Assembly (NCBI RefSeq): GCF_900090305.1
Contig: NZ_LT607751.1
Coordinates: 1,612,001 to 1,676,000 of the forward strand
DNA: 64,000 nucleotides
From: Micromonospora siamensis
GTDB lineage: Bacteria > Actinomycetota > Actinomycetes > Mycobacteriales > Micromonosporaceae
Direction of reading: 5' to 3'
Shown: positions 32,872 to 43,056 of the stretch, piece after piece
Numbering within the stretch: position 1 is the stretch's first letter
Layout of the letters: every line of letters starts with the position of its first letter
Notes under the pieces: generated by a model
Database searches by the model: none
What the model was told of the DNA's origin: nothing
What the model saw: the letters and a program-made list of their open reading frames with translations, nothing else
Translations under genes and position numbers: made by a program

Positions 32872-33924
32872 TCATGACGTTCCCTCCAGTGTGGGGGAAT
32901 CGGTGGGCGGACCGGACTGCGGCTCCGCGCCGACGCCGAAGAAGGCCCGCCGGCGCAGCTGCGCCCACCGGCCGGCCGGACCACGGTCACGGCCGCGGAC
33001 CTGGGTGCCGCTGACCTCCGTGCCCGCGTGCCGGGCCGCCTCCTGCGCGGCTTTCGGCAGCGACCGTACGCCGCCCACGGCGGCCGGCGCGGGCCGGCGT
33101 TCCGCGCCGGCGCCGAGCGCCGAGATCACCGTCGGCAGCAGCGCGGCCACGGCCATCGCGTAGCCCTCCGCCGACGGGTGGAACCGGTCCCAGGCGAACA
33201 TCCGGGTCGGCTCGGCGGCGAACCGGGGACCGAGCAGGTCGCCCAGGGAGACCGTCCAGCCGCCCGCCTCGACCACGGCCACCGTCTGCGCGGCGGCCAA
33301 CTGCCGGCTCCACCGCCGGGCCAGCCAGCGCAGCGGCGGCTGGATCGGCTGGATGGCGCCGAGGTCGGGGCAGGTGCCGACCACCACCTCGCAGCCGGCG
33401 GCCCGCAGCGCGCGGACCGCGTCCACCAGATAGCGCACGGCCAGCCCGGGCGGCGTGCGGTTGGTCACGTCGTTGCCGCCGATCAGGATCACCGCGACGT
33501 CCGGCTCGCACTCCAGGGCCGACTCGACCTGCGGTTTCAGGCCGGCGGAGAGGCTGCCGACGACGGCGAACCGGTGCAGCCGGACCGGGCGGTGCAGCCG
33601 GCGGGTCAGGCCGGTGGCGAGCAGCGCACCCGGGGTCTCCCGGCGACGGTGCACGCCGTACCCGGCGGCGGAGGAGTCGCCCAGGACGACCATGGTGACC
33701 GGGCGGCCGGGAAACTTCGCACCGTACACCCCGTCGCAGCGTGGCGGCGGCGCCTCGGCCATCGGGATGGTGCGTCGCGCCTGCCGGGCCTGGCCGAGCA
33801 GCACCCCGCCGGTCGCGGCGGCGGCCGCGGCCGTGGCGCCCGTGCCGATCGCCGCCATCCGGGCGATCCGCCTCGCGCGCTGCCATCCCGGTACGGGCGG
33901 TACGACGGAACCAACGTCCCCCAT
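32872..33924 (-). CDS. SGNH/GDSL hydrolase
   Basis: A 350-residue SGNH hydrolase with an N-terminal hydrophobic anchor (about 22-45), nucleophile Ser84 in VLGDSSAAGYG, GGND at 149-152 and the Asp246/His249 pair in DRFHPSAEGY. Members are esterases, lipases or carbohydrate deacetylases, and the anchor suggests an extracytoplasmic site. A C-terminal extension of about 80 polar, basic residues is unusual. Its ATG is six bases from a TAATGT -10 box. A defective paralogue follows downstream. Confidence 0.88.
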   Translation of the reverse strand: MGDVGSVVPPVPGWQRARRIARMAAIGTGATAAAAAATGGVLLGQARQARRTIPMAEAPPPRCDGVYGAKFPGRPVTMVVLGDSSAAGYGVHRRRETPGALLATGLTRRLHRPVRLHRFAVVGSLSAGLKPQVESALECEPDVAVILIGGNDVTNRTPPGLAVRYLVDAVRALRAAGCEVVVGTCPDLGAIQPIQPPLRWLARRWSRQLAAAQTVAVVEAGGWTVSLGDLLGPRFAAEPTRMFAWDRFHPSAEGYAMAVAALLPTVISALGAGAERRPAPAAVGGVRSLPKAAQEAARHAGTEVSGTQVRGRDRGPAGRWAQLRRRAFFGVGAEPQSGPPTDSPTLEGTS

Positions 33925-33930
33925 ACCGCG

Positions 33931-33936
33931 ACATTA
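33931..33936 (-). promoter_or_regulatory. -10 box of the SGNH operon (leaderless)
   Basis: On the minus strand TAATGT ends six nucleotides before the ATG at 33924, with no Shine-Dalgarno sequence. Confidence 0.5.
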
Positions 33937-34108
33937 TCGCGCCCGGACGACAACGCCCGCTGTCGTCATGACGGCCGATACGTGCCTGGGAAGCGACGGA
34001 ACTGGGTACCTGTTCCGACAGTGCCGGCCCCGGCGCGGACGGTGATCCACCCGCCGGCCGGACTTGCGCGCGGGCGGCATCCTGACGGCGTGGAGAGGGG
34101 CGGGAACG

Positions 34109-34465
34109 ATGGGTAGGACCTTGCAACGGCGAGCGGCGTTCACGGCACTGGCGAGGGCGCTGGCCGCCGGGGCCCGGGGCGGGCCCTCGCTCGGCACCCG
34201 ACTGGCGGCGCTGCCCCGGATGATCCGGGCCACCGCCAGCGGTGAGTACGACGGCGGCCTGCGGCTGGCCCTGATGGCGGCGGCGACCGCGTACGTCGTC
34301 TCGCCGCTGGACGTGGTCCCCGAGCTGTTCCTGACCGTGCTCGGCCTGGTGGACGACGCGGTCATGGTCACCTGGCTGGCCGGCAGCGTGCTGTCCGAGA
34401 CCGACCGCTTCCTGGAGTGGGAGGCACGTCGCAGCTCCGTCATCCCAGGGCATGTGACGCCCTGA
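34109..34465 (+). CDS. YkvA (DUF1232) family membrane protein
   Basis: A 118-residue protein with the DUF1232 core: LRLALMAAATAYVVSPLDVVPELFLTVLGLVDDAVMVTWLAG. It has one long or two short transmembrane helices with the conserved YVVSPLDxxP turn. Function unknown. The ATG is chosen because GAGAGGGG precedes it. Confidence 0.85.
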   Translation: MGRTLQRRAAFTALARALAAGARGGPSLGTRLAALPRMIRATASGEYDGGLRLALMAAATAYVVSPLDVVPELFLTVLGLVDDAVMVTWLAGSVLSETDRFLEWEARRSSVIPGHVTP

Positions 34466-34544
34466 CGGGACGTACCCTGGGCGCGGACACGCGAGTCATC
34501 TGCCCGGCGCCGCAGCCGGTGCCGGAGGAGAAGGACACAACGAG

Positions 34545-35915
<1,371 letters not shown>

Positions 35916-35929
35916 CGTCACGCTGAACG

Positions 35930-35959
35930 GGCCCCCTGCCGGACACCCGGCGGGGGGCC
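35930..35959 (+). terminator. Terminator after cbs
   Basis: A 13 bp stem (35930-35942 with 35947-35959, one G-U pair) with an ACAC loop begins 14 bp after the cbs stop. Confidence 0.8.
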
Positions 35960-36000
35960 TGTCCGTACCCGGGACACCTACCGGAAGGAGGGTGGCACAG

Positions 36001-36438
36001 ATGGGGGACCGACGCTGGGACCTGGGGCTGGAGGGCAACCTGGTCTGGCGCTACTTCCCGGAGGGACGGGAGACGATCGCCGAGATGGTCGCCGCCCGCT
36101 TTCAGTACGGCACCGACGACGACCTGCCACCCGAGGTCATCGACCAGTACGAGTACTACGTCCACGTCGTCTGCCCGCTGGTGTCCGCCCGGTTGGGGTT
36201 GCGGCCGATCGACCCCGATCTGCTGCGCCGGTTCTGCGCGTTCTGCCGGGAGCTGTTCGCCCACGCCGACGCCAACCCCGGCCCGGTCGCCTGGGACATC
36301 GAACACCATCTCGGCATGTACGTCTTCTACGGCCTGGACACGCCGGAGGTGTACGCCCCGCTGCGGGCGGTGGACCCCGCGCTGGTGCGGATCCTGGAGC
36401 GACGCTGGCCCGGCCGGACCGGCGGGGCCACGGAATGA
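36001..36438 (+). CDS. Hypothetical protein, 145 residues
   Basis: A soluble, acidic, aromatic-rich protein of 145 residues (WDLGLEGNLVWRYFPEGRETIAEM...). Two cysteines in RRFCAFCREL form a CxxC. No domain is recognised. ATG at 36001 follows GGAAGGAG; a GTG nine bases earlier sits too close to that site. It converges on a GNAT gene with 1 bp between stops. Confidence 0.65.
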   Translation: MGDRRWDLGLEGNLVWRYFPEGRETIAEMVAARFQYGTDDDLPPEVIDQYEYYVHVVCPLVSARLGLRPIDPDLLRRFCAFCRELFAHADANPGPVAWDIEHHLGMYVFYGLDTPEVYAPLRAVDPALVRILERRWPGRTGGATE

Positions 36439-36439
36439 G

Positions 36440-36949
36440 TCAGAGGTCCCGCGCGTAGCGGAGCTGGGGCACCTCGACCGGACCGATCCGGTCCCGGCGT
36501 TCCTGGCCGGTGGGCTGCCAGCCGCCGCGTTCGTAGAAGGCCCGGGCGTGCGTGTTCTGCCGGAGCACCCAGAGCACCGCCCGGCTCCAGCCCTGGTCCC
36601 GCATGGCGGCCAGCGCGTCGACCATCAGCGCCCGGCCGGTGCCGCGACCACGCTCGTCCGGCTCCAGGTGGATGGCGTTGAGCAGGCCGGTGGCCGGGTC
36701 GCCCTCGTCGTCCGGGCCGAGATAGCTGAAGCCGACCAGCCGCCCGTCCCGCTCGGCGACGGTCATCCGGTGGTCGGCGCCCTCCCAGACCAGCCGCTCG
36801 ACCCAGTAGCGGCCCATTTCCTCGGGCGTGGGCGACGCCAGCGCCTCGGCCGACAGGAAGGCCGAGTAGGCCGCGATCCGGGAGCGTTGGTGCATCGCCC
36901 CAACCGCCATCAGGTCGTCGTCGGTGGCGGGCCGCAGCGTGATCGTCAC
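36440..36949 (-). CDS. GNAT family N-acetyltransferase
   Basis: A 169-residue GNAT enzyme with [11 protein letters not shown] at the N-terminus, the acetyl-CoA-binding [22 protein letters not shown] loop and the C-terminal [17 protein letters not shown]. The substrate is unknown. Its GTG overlaps the rnz stop by 4 nt, so the two are co-transcribed. Confidence 0.88.
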   Translation of the reverse strand: MTITLRPATDDDLMAVGAMHQRSRIAAYSAFLSAEALASPTPEEMGRYWVERLVWEGADHRMTVAERDGRLVGFSYLGPDDEGDPATGLLNAIHLEPDERGRGTGRALMVDALAAMRDQGWSRAVLWVLRQNTHARAFYERGGWQPTGQERRDRIGPVEVPQLRYARDL

Positions 36950-37875
36950 CCGGCCGAGGCTACCCGCCGGGGCGGCACCTGCACGGTGGTCAGGTCCTCG
37001 GCGATCACCAGGTCGCCGGTGAAGTGCTCACGGGCCTCGTCGTGGAAGCGGCGCGGGTCGGCGTACCGCTGGGAGAAGTGGGTGAGCACGAGCCGGCGTA
37101 CCCCGGACTCGGTGGCCACCCGCGCTGCCTGCGCGGCCGTGAGGTGGCCGACCTCGGCAGCGAGCGCGGCTTCCGAGTTGAGGAAGGTCGACTCGATGAC
37201 CAGCAGGTCGGCGTGCTCGGCGAGGGCGTACACCCCGTCGCAGAGGCCGGTGTCCATGACGAAGGCGAACCGCTGGCCGGGTCGGGTCTCGCTCACCTCG
37301 TCGCGGGTGACGCGACGCCCGCCGACGTCCAGGTGGCCGACGCGTTGCAGCTCGCCGACGGCCGGCCCGCCGATCCCGTACGCGGACAGCCGCTCCGGCA
37401 GCATCCGGCGGCCGTCCGGCTCGACCAGCCGGTAGCCGTACGTCTCGATGGGGTGGCGCAGCCGGCGGGCCTCCAGCGTGCCGGCGCGCAGGGCGATCCG
37501 CTGCCCGTCCGTGCTGATCGGCTCGACGGCCAGCTCGGCGGTCTCGTGGAACGAGCTGGCGTGCCGGAGCCGGGCGAAGTATTCCGCGCCGCCGGCCGGG
37601 AAGTGCACGGCGACCGGGTGGGGGACCCGGTCCAGGGAGAGCCGCTGGATGGTGCCGGGCAGGCCGAGGCAGTGGTCGCCGTGGAAGTGGGTGACGCAGA
37701 TCCGGGTCAGGGCGGTGGCGGTGACGCCGGTGTGCAGCAGTTGCCGCTGGCTGCCCTCGCCCGGGTCGAAGAGGATCACCTCGTCGTCCCAGCGCAGCAC
37801 GTAGCCGTTGTGGTTGCGCAGTCGGGTGGGGGCCTGGCTGGCCGTGCCCAGCACCACCAGCTCGCGCATCGACAC
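36946..37875 (-). CDS. rnz: Ribonuclease Z
   Basis: A 309-residue metallo-beta-lactamase-fold endonuclease that trims tRNA 3' ends. The zinc motif is [13 protein letters not shown] (HFHGDH at 63-68), with MDTGLCDG and a C-terminal [13 protein letters not shown] at 37875 is preferred because AGGAG is six bases upstream; an ATG two codons later is the alternative. The 5' region carries a 14 bp inverted repeat and a short open frame with a consensus ribosome-binding site. tRNAs without an encoded CCA, like the tRNA-Leu here, are typical RNase Z substrates. Confidence 0.92.
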   Translation of the reverse strand: MSMRELVVLGTASQAPTRLRNHNGYVLRWDDEVILFDPGEGSQRQLLHTGVTATALTRICVTHFHGDHCLGLPGTIQRLSLDRVPHPVAVHFPAGGAEYFARLRHASSFHETAELAVEPISTDGQRIALRAGTLEARRLRHPIETYGYRLVEPDGRRMLPERLSAYGIGGPAVGELQRVGHLDVGGRRVTRDEVSETRPGQRFAFVMDTGLCDGVYALAEHADLLVIESTFLNSEAALAAEVGHLTAAQAARVATESGVRRLVLTHFSQRYADPRRFHDEAREHFTGDLVIAEDLTTVQVPPRRVASAG

Positions 37876-37897
37876 CGGGATCTCCTGGGTATGAAGC

Positions 37898-37960
37898 GAC
37901 CCCCGGGGCGCTCCGCGCTCGCGCACGGGCCGACTGGACTGGGTCGGCGCCCCGGGGGTC
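37898..37960 (-). promoter_or_regulatory. 14 bp inverted repeat in the rnz leader
   Basis: GACCCCCGGGGCGC at 37898-37911 is perfectly complementary to GCGCCCCGGGGGTC at 37947-37960 (35 nt loop). The stem ends about 10 nt from the rnz ribosome-binding site. It is strong enough to act as a terminator or to affect initiation. Regulation is inferred. Confidence 0.5.
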
Positions 37961-38058
37961 GGGTGGCTGTCGTGGATTCGCCGCACCGCTGCCACACGGT
38001 CTCGACGATGGTGCTGTGCCCGCCTCGCGGCGGACGAGTTCACTGTCGAGGACAGCGG

Positions 38059-38097
38059 CTAGCGGACAGCCACCTCACGAGTCCGATTGCTATACAA
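38059..38097 (-). CDS. 12-codon leader open frame upstream of rnz
   Basis: On the minus strand a consensus Shine-Dalgarno AAAGGAGGTG lies 8-10 nt before a TTG that opens a 12-codon frame, MYSNRTREVAVR, ending in TAG. A CTGTC-CTC-GACAG hairpin follows directly. The perfect ribosome-binding site implies real translation. It sits between a good promoter (38129-38158) and the rnz inverted repeat, which is the layout of a leader peptide. No homology search could be run. Confidence 0.5.
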   Translation of the reverse strand: MYSNRTREVAVR

Positions 38098-38128
38098 GTC
38101 TGGACCACCTCCTTTCGCGTGTACCGCC

Positions 38129-38158
38129 ACGCTATCCACTTCTCCGGGGCGGCGACAA
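38129..38158 (-). promoter_or_regulatory. Promoter of the rnz leader
   Basis: On the minus strand -35 TTGTCG (38158-38153) and -10 TAGCGT (38134-38129) are 18 bp apart. They precede the leader open frame by about 30 nt. The 323 bp between the M42 peptidase gene and rnz hold this promoter, the leader frame and the inverted repeat. Confidence 0.5.
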
Positions 38159-38198
38159 CGGTTTTCTGATCACAGGCCGGCGGGGAACAGCGGCGGGG

Positions 38199-39383
38199 TC
38201 AGTCGATGCCGATCGGGCCCTCGCGCGGGCCGTCCTCGTTCGCCGGCTGCACCGACAGCGACGGGAAGTCCGCCAGGTCGCCCTCCGGCTCGGCGTCCCA
38301 CTCGGGGAAGACCAGGTCGCTCTGGAGGTAGAGGCAGAGCAGCTGGGTGAGCTGCGCGAGCCCGTCCAGGTGGGTGCGCTCGTGCCCGTGGGTGGCGTCC
38401 ACGCCGAAGCCCAACAGCGCCACCCGGGCGTGGGCGCCGGCCTCGACCGCCGCGGCCACGTCCGAGCGGTAGTAGTCGAAGACGTCGCGGACCAGGTCGA
38501 CGCCGTGCTCGCCGGCGATCCGGGCCAGGTTGCGGGTCAGGTGGTAGTCGAACGGGCCGACCCCGTCGCCCATCGCCAGGGTCGCCGCGTCCTCCCGGGA
38601 CTGCTGGCCGGGGGCCACCACCGCCGCGTCCACCGAGACGATCTCGGCGACGTCCGGGTCGAGGCCGTGGCTGGCCCCGTGGCCGATCTCCTCGGTTACG
38701 GTGACCAGCAGGTGGGCGGTGACCGCCGGGGTGACGCCCGCCTCGACCATCGCCTTGAACGCGGTCAGCACGGCCGCCACGCCGGCCTTGTCGTCGAGGT
38801 GCCGGGACTTGACGTACCCGCTGGCGGTGATCATCGGGTTGGGCAGGAAGGCCACGAAGTCCCCCGCGTCGATGCCGAGGGCCCGCAACCCGGCGATGTC
38901 CTGCACGGGCTCGTCGACCCGCAGCTCCACCAGCTCCCAGCCGACGCCCTGGAGGTCGACGCCCTCGTTGTAGCGGTGCCCGCTGGCCTTGAGCGGGAGG
39001 ATCTGGCCGGTGACCACCCGGTCCAGGTCGTCGGTGAAGATCCGTACGTGCGCGCCCTCGGCGAACCGGGCGCTGTGCGTACCGACCGGTGTCACCTCCA
39101 GCCGGCCGTTCTCCTTCAACCGCTTGACCATGCCGCCGATCGTGTCGGTGTGCACCACGATCGCCCGGTCGGCGCCGGTGGACCGGGGGCCGGGCAGGGA
39201 GGCGCTGAGCGCCCCCCGCCGGGTCAGCGTCGAGGAGACGCCGAGGGCGGAGAGCCGCTCGCCGACGTACTGCTGGATGTGGTCGGTACGCCCCGACGGG
39301 CTGGGGATCTCCAGCAGCTCCAGCAGCACCTGCCGGAGGTAGTCGAGGTCGAGCTTCAGCGGGGTGGGGGTGCGTGCGGTCAT
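38199..39383 (-). CDS. NAGGN-system M42 family peptidase
   Basis: A 394-residue M42 aminopeptidase-fold protein. Metal ligands are His78/Asp80 (VVHTDTIGG), Asp197 or Asp198 in KSRHLDDKAG, and Glu231/Glu232 in TVTEEIGHG. It overlaps the synthetase gene by 4 nt and is the third member of the conserved amidotransferase-synthetase-M42 trio associated with N-acetylglutaminylglutamine amide (TIGR03106-type). Its role in osmolyte turnover or processing is assumed from the association. The ATG is used because the upstream gene's stop overlaps it. Confidence 0.88.
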   Translation of the reverse strand: MTARTPTPLKLDLDYLRQVLLELLEIPSPSGRTDHIQQYVGERLSALGVSSTLTRRGALSASLPGPRSTGADRAIVVHTDTIGGMVKRLKENGRLEVTPVGTHSARFAEGAHVRIFTDDLDRVVTGQILPLKASGHRYNEGVDLQGVGWELVELRVDEPVQDIAGLRALGIDAGDFVAFLPNPMITASGYVKSRHLDDKAGVAAVLTAFKAMVEAGVTPAVTAHLLVTVTEEIGHGASHGLDPDVAEIVSVDAAVVAPGQQSREDAATLAMGDGVGPFDYHLTRNLARIAGEHGVDLVRDVFDYYRSDVAAAVEAGAHARVALLGFGVDATHGHERTHLDGLAQLTQLLCLYLQSDLVFPEWDAEPEGDLADFPSLSVQPANEDGPREGPIGID

Positions 39384-41263
39384 GCCGGAGAGCTTGCCGC
39401 ACCTGCCGGAGTCCAGAGCCGCTGCGGTGCCCGGGTCCCCGGGAAGAGCAGGTCGACGAAGCGTTCGGCGGTCGGCTGCGGCTCGTGGTTGGCCAGGCCG
39501 GGCCGCTCGTTCGCCTCGATGAAGACGTGCTCCGGCCGGTCGGGGGAGGGAACCAGCAGGTCCAGCCCGGTGACCGGGATGTCCAGCGCCCGGCTGGCCG
39601 CGACGCACGCCTCGGCGATCTCCGGGTGCAGTTCCCCGGTCACGTCGTGGATGGTGCCGCCGGTGTGCAGGTTGGCGGTCCGCCGCACGGCCAGCACGGT
39701 GCCCTCGGGCAGTACGTCGTGCAGCTCGTGACCGGCCTCGGCGATCACCTCGCGGGTCATGTCGTCCAGCGGAATCCGGGACTCGCCCCCGGTGGCGGCG
39801 GCCCGGCGGCGGCTCTGCCGCTCGATCAGCTCGGCGATGTCGTGCACCCCGTCGCCGGTCACCTGGGCGGGCCGGCGCACGGCCGCGGCGACCACCTCGT
39901 GGTCGATGACGATCACCCGCAGGTCCTCGCCCTCGCGCAGCTCCTCGATCAGCACCTCCGGGCAGAACCGGCGGGCCAGCTCGACGGCGGCGGTCAGCGC
40001 CTCCGGGGTGCGTACCCCGACGGTGATGCCGTTGCCCTGCTCGCCACGGGCCGGCTTGACCACGACCCGGCCGGCCTCGGCCAGGAAGGCGTCGTCGCCG
40101 GCGTCGCCGGTGGCGGTCCGGCCGCGCGGCACCGACAGGCCCGCCTCGGTGAGGATCCGCCGGGTGACCCGCTTGTCGTCGCAGCGGCTCATCGCCACCG
40201 CGGAGGTCAGTTCGGAGAGCGACTCGCGGGTGTGGATGGTCCGGCCGCCGCTGGTCAGCCGCAGCTCACCCCAGGTCGGGTCGGTGACCTCGACCCGGAT
40301 GCCGCGCCGCATCGCCTCGTCGGCGACGATCTTCGCGTACGGGTTGAGCTGGTCGTACCCTTCCGGCATGGCGGGCAGGAAGAGCCGCTCGTTGATCGGG
40401 TTCTTCCGCTTCACGCAGAGCGTCGCCGTGCGATAGAAGCCCAGCCGCTCGTAGAGCCGGATGGCGCCGGTGTTCTCGGCCAGCACCGACAGGTCCACGA
40501 ACGCCCGACCGCGGGCGGTGAGCCGGGCAGCCAGGTCGGTCAGTAGCGCCTGCCCGGTGCCGGGCGGGGCGGTGTTGAAGTCCACGGTGAGGCACCAGAG
40601 GCTGGCACCGTTCTCCGGGTCGGCGAAGACGGCCACGTGGTCGACGCCGGTGATGGTGCCGACGACCTCCCCGGTGACGTCCTCCGCCACCAGGTGCAGG
40701 AAACGGTCGGTGCGGGCGTTGGCGACCAGCACCTCCACCGGCGCGGTGACCATGCCGTTGCGGGCGTAGATCCGGTTCACCGCGTCCGCGTCGGCCTCGT
40801 CGCGCAGTGGCCGGATCCGCAGCCCGGGGATCTCCGCGCCGTCCCGGCCGGAGGTGCCCTCGGTGGTCTCCCGCGTCGCGGCGGTGACCACACCGTCGGT
40901 GCGGGCCGGCCGGTCGCCGCCCAGCGGCAGCCGGTAGGTCAGCGACGGGTCGATGAAGAGCTCGTCGGGGAGGCGGGACACCAGCACGTGCGGGTCGCGC
41001 AGGTAGATGCAGATGTCCCGGGCGCCGGCCGCCTCGGAGCGCAGCACCTGCGCCACCGCGGCCTGGTCGCCGCCGAAGGTCTGGCCGAAGACCAGGCGGC
41101 CCCAGCCGCAGTCCAGCACCACGCCGTCGCCGGTCGTGGACCGTTTCGCCTCGGTCGTGCCGGGCGCCACCGGGTCGCCGCCCGGGCCCACGCGCTCCCG
41201 CCGCGGGCCGAGCACGCGCTCCCGGTCGGTACGCGCCGTGCCGGTCGCCATCGTGTCGGTCAC
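39380..41263 (-). CDS. ngg: N-acetylglutaminylglutamine synthetase (GNAT + ATP-grasp)
   Basis: A 627-residue bifunctional enzyme. Residues about 150-300 are a GNAT domain (RIRPLRDEADADAVNRIYARNGM, LSVLAENTGAIRLYERLGFYRTATLCVKRKNP) and about 360-610 an ATP-grasp ligase domain (CDDKRVTRRIL, VVVKPARGEQGNGITVGV, FIEANERPGL). This is the TIGR03103-type protein; its homologue Ngg makes N-acetylglutaminylglutamine in Sinorhizobium meliloti. The GTG lies 2 nt after the amidotransferase stop; an ATG four codons in is the alternative. Confidence 0.9.
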   Translation of the reverse strand: MTDTMATGTARTDRERVLGPRRERVGPGGDPVAPGTTEAKRSTTGDGVVLDCGWGRLVFGQTFGGDQAAVAQVLRSEAAGARDICIYLRDPHVLVSRLPDELFIDPSLTYRLPLGGDRPARTDGVVTAATRETTEGTSGRDGAEIPGLRIRPLRDEADADAVNRIYARNGMVTAPVEVLVANARTDRFLHLVAEDVTGEVVGTITGVDHVAVFADPENGASLWCLTVDFNTAPPGTGQALLTDLAARLTARGRAFVDLSVLAENTGAIRLYERLGFYRTATLCVKRKNPINERLFLPAMPEGYDQLNPYAKIVADEAMRRGIRVEVTDPTWGELRLTSGGRTIHTRESLSELTSAVAMSRCDDKRVTRRILTEAGLSVPRGRTATGDAGDDAFLAEAGRVVVKPARGEQGNGITVGVRTPEALTAAVELARRFCPEVLIEELREGEDLRVIVIDHEVVAAAVRRPAQVTGDGVHDIAELIERQSRRRAAATGGESRIPLDDMTREVIAEAGHELHDVLPEGTVLAVRRTANLHTGGTIHDVTGELHPEIAEACVAASRALDIPVTGLDLLVPSPDRPEHVFIEANERPGLANHEPQPTAERFVDLLFPGTRAPQRLWTPAGAASSPA

Positions 41264-41265
41264 GG

Positions 41266-43056
41266 TCAGTCGATTCCGTGGCTCTGGAGCCACATTTCCA
41301 GGAGTCCGAGTTGCCACAGCTTGTTTCCGTTCAACGGGGTCAGTTCGGCGTTCGGGTCGGCGAGCAGCGCGTCGACGTAGTCGGCGCGGTACAGGTCCCG
41401 ACGGCGCGCCTCGGGCGCGGAGAGGGCGTCGCGTACCCGGTCGAGGAGCTTGCCCTCGAGGTGGGTGAGGCCCGGCACCGGGAAGTAGCCCTTCGGCCGG
41501 TCGATGACCTCGTGCGGGAGGACCCGCCGGCCGATCTCCTTGAGCACGCCCTTGCCACCCTGGGCCAGCTTCAGCTCGGGCGGGCAGCTCGCGGCCAGCT
41601 CCACGAACTCGTGGTCGAGGAAGGGCACCCGGGCCTCCAGCCCGTGCGCCATGGTCATGTTGTCGACCCGCTTCACCGGGTCGTCGGTCAGCATGACCTG
41701 GGTGTCGATCCGCAGGCCGGCGTCGACCGCGGTCTGCGCGCCCGGCCGGTTCAGGTGGGCGGCGACGAACTCACGGGCCGGGTCGCCCTCGGCCAGCCAC
41801 GCCGGGTTGAGCACCCGGGCCAGGCCGGCCGCGTCGCGGTCGAAGAACGCCTTCGCGTACGTCTCGAGCGCCTGCTCCCGGTCCGCGCCGGCCAGCGGCG
41901 GGTACCAGTGGTAGCCGCCCAGGATCTCGTCCGCGCCCTGCCCGGACTGGACCACCTTGACGTGCCGGGCGACCTCCTGGCTGAGCAGGTAGAACGCGAC
42001 GCAGTCGTGGCTGACCATCGGCTCGCTCATCGCGGCGACGGCCGCCTCCAGCGGCGGGACCAGGTCGCCGGTGGGCACCTTGATCTGGTGGTGGTCGGTG
42101 CCGAAGGTCTTGGCGACCAGGTCGGAGTAGACGAACTCGTCGCCCTCCCGACCGCCGACCGCGTCGAAGCCGATCGAGAAGGTGGAGAGCCCGGAGCGGG
42201 TCTGCCCCTCACCGGCCAGCAGGGCGACCACCAGGCTGGAGTCCAGGCCGCCGGAGAGCAGCACGCCCACCGGGACGTCGGCGACCATCCGGCGGCGTAC
42301 GGCGGTGGTCAGCGACTCCAGCAGCGCGTCCTGCCAGTCCCGCTCGGACCAGCCGGCCCGCTCGGCGGAGCGGGTGAACGACGGGTCCCAGTAGACCCGC
42401 TCGGAGGTGCGGCCGTCCGGCTCGTAGACCCGGACGGTGGCCGGGGGCAGCTTCGCCACGCCGCGCAGGATGGTCCGCGGCGGCGGCACGATGCTGTGGA
42501 AGCTCAGGTAGTGGGTCAGCGCCACCGGGTCGATGCCGGTGTCGATCCCGCCACCGGCGAGCAGCGCCGGCAGGGTGCTCGCGAAGCGGACCACGCCGGG
42601 CGTCTCGGCCAGGTAGAGCGGCTTGATGCCGAGCCGGTCCCGGGCCAGCACCAGCCGGCCGGTGTCCCGCTCGGTGATCGCCACGGCGAACATGCCGATC
42701 AGGTGGTCGACGAAGTCGGTGCCCCACTCGGCGTACGCCTTGAGCACCACCTCGCTGTCGCCCGAGGAGAAGAAGGTGTGGCCCTTGGCCTGCAGCTCCT
42801 GGCGCAGCTCACGGTAGTTGTAGATGCAACCGTTGAAGACGCCGGTGAGGCCCGCGCCGGCGTCGACCAGGGGCTGGCCGCTCGCCGCGGAGAGGTCGAT
42901 GATCTTCAGGCGCCGGTGACCGAGGGCGACCGGCCCCTGCGACCAGGTGCCGCCGTCGTCGGGCCCCCGGTCGTTCATGGTGGCCGCCATCCGCTCCACC
43001 GCCGCCACGTCGGCCCGTGAGCCGTCCCGCCGGAACTCGCCTGCCAGTCCGCACAT
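41266..43056 (-). CDS. N-acetylglutaminylglutamine amidotransferase (AsnB-like)
   Basis: A 596-residue class II glutamine amidotransferase. It starts MCGLAGE, so Cys2 becomes the N-terminal nucleophile; NDRGPDDGG and GHRRLKIIDLS follow. The synthetase domain has the PP-loop SGGLDSSLV near residue 265. It amidates N-acetylglutaminylglutamine to NAGGN (AsnO in S. meliloti, TIGR03104 type) and heads the three-gene osmolyte operon. True asparagine synthetase is less likely given its two partners. ATG is chosen over an ATG three codons earlier because Cys must be residue 2. Confidence 0.9.
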   Translation of the reverse strand: MCGLAGEFRRDGSRADVAAVERMAATMNDRGPDDGGTWSQGPVALGHRRLKIIDLSAASGQPLVDAGAGLTGVFNGCIYNYRELRQELQAKGHTFFSSGDSEVVLKAYAEWGTDFVDHLIGMFAVAITERDTGRLVLARDRLGIKPLYLAETPGVVRFASTLPALLAGGGIDTGIDPVALTHYLSFHSIVPPPRTILRGVAKLPPATVRVYEPDGRTSERVYWDPSFTRSAERAGWSERDWQDALLESLTTAVRRRMVADVPVGVLLSGGLDSSLVVALLAGEGQTRSGLSTFSIGFDAVGGREGDEFVYSDLVAKTFGTDHHQIKVPTGDLVPPLEAAVAAMSEPMVSHDCVAFYLLSQEVARHVKVVQSGQGADEILGGYHWYPPLAGADREQALETYAKAFFDRDAAGLARVLNPAWLAEGDPAREFVAAHLNRPGAQTAVDAGLRIDTQVMLTDDPVKRVDNMTMAHGLEARVPFLDHEFVELAASCPPELKLAQGGKGVLKEIGRRVLPHEVIDRPKGYFPVPGLTHLEGKLLDRVRDALSAPEARRRDLYRADYVDALLADPNAELTPLNGNKLWQLGLLEMWLQSHGID

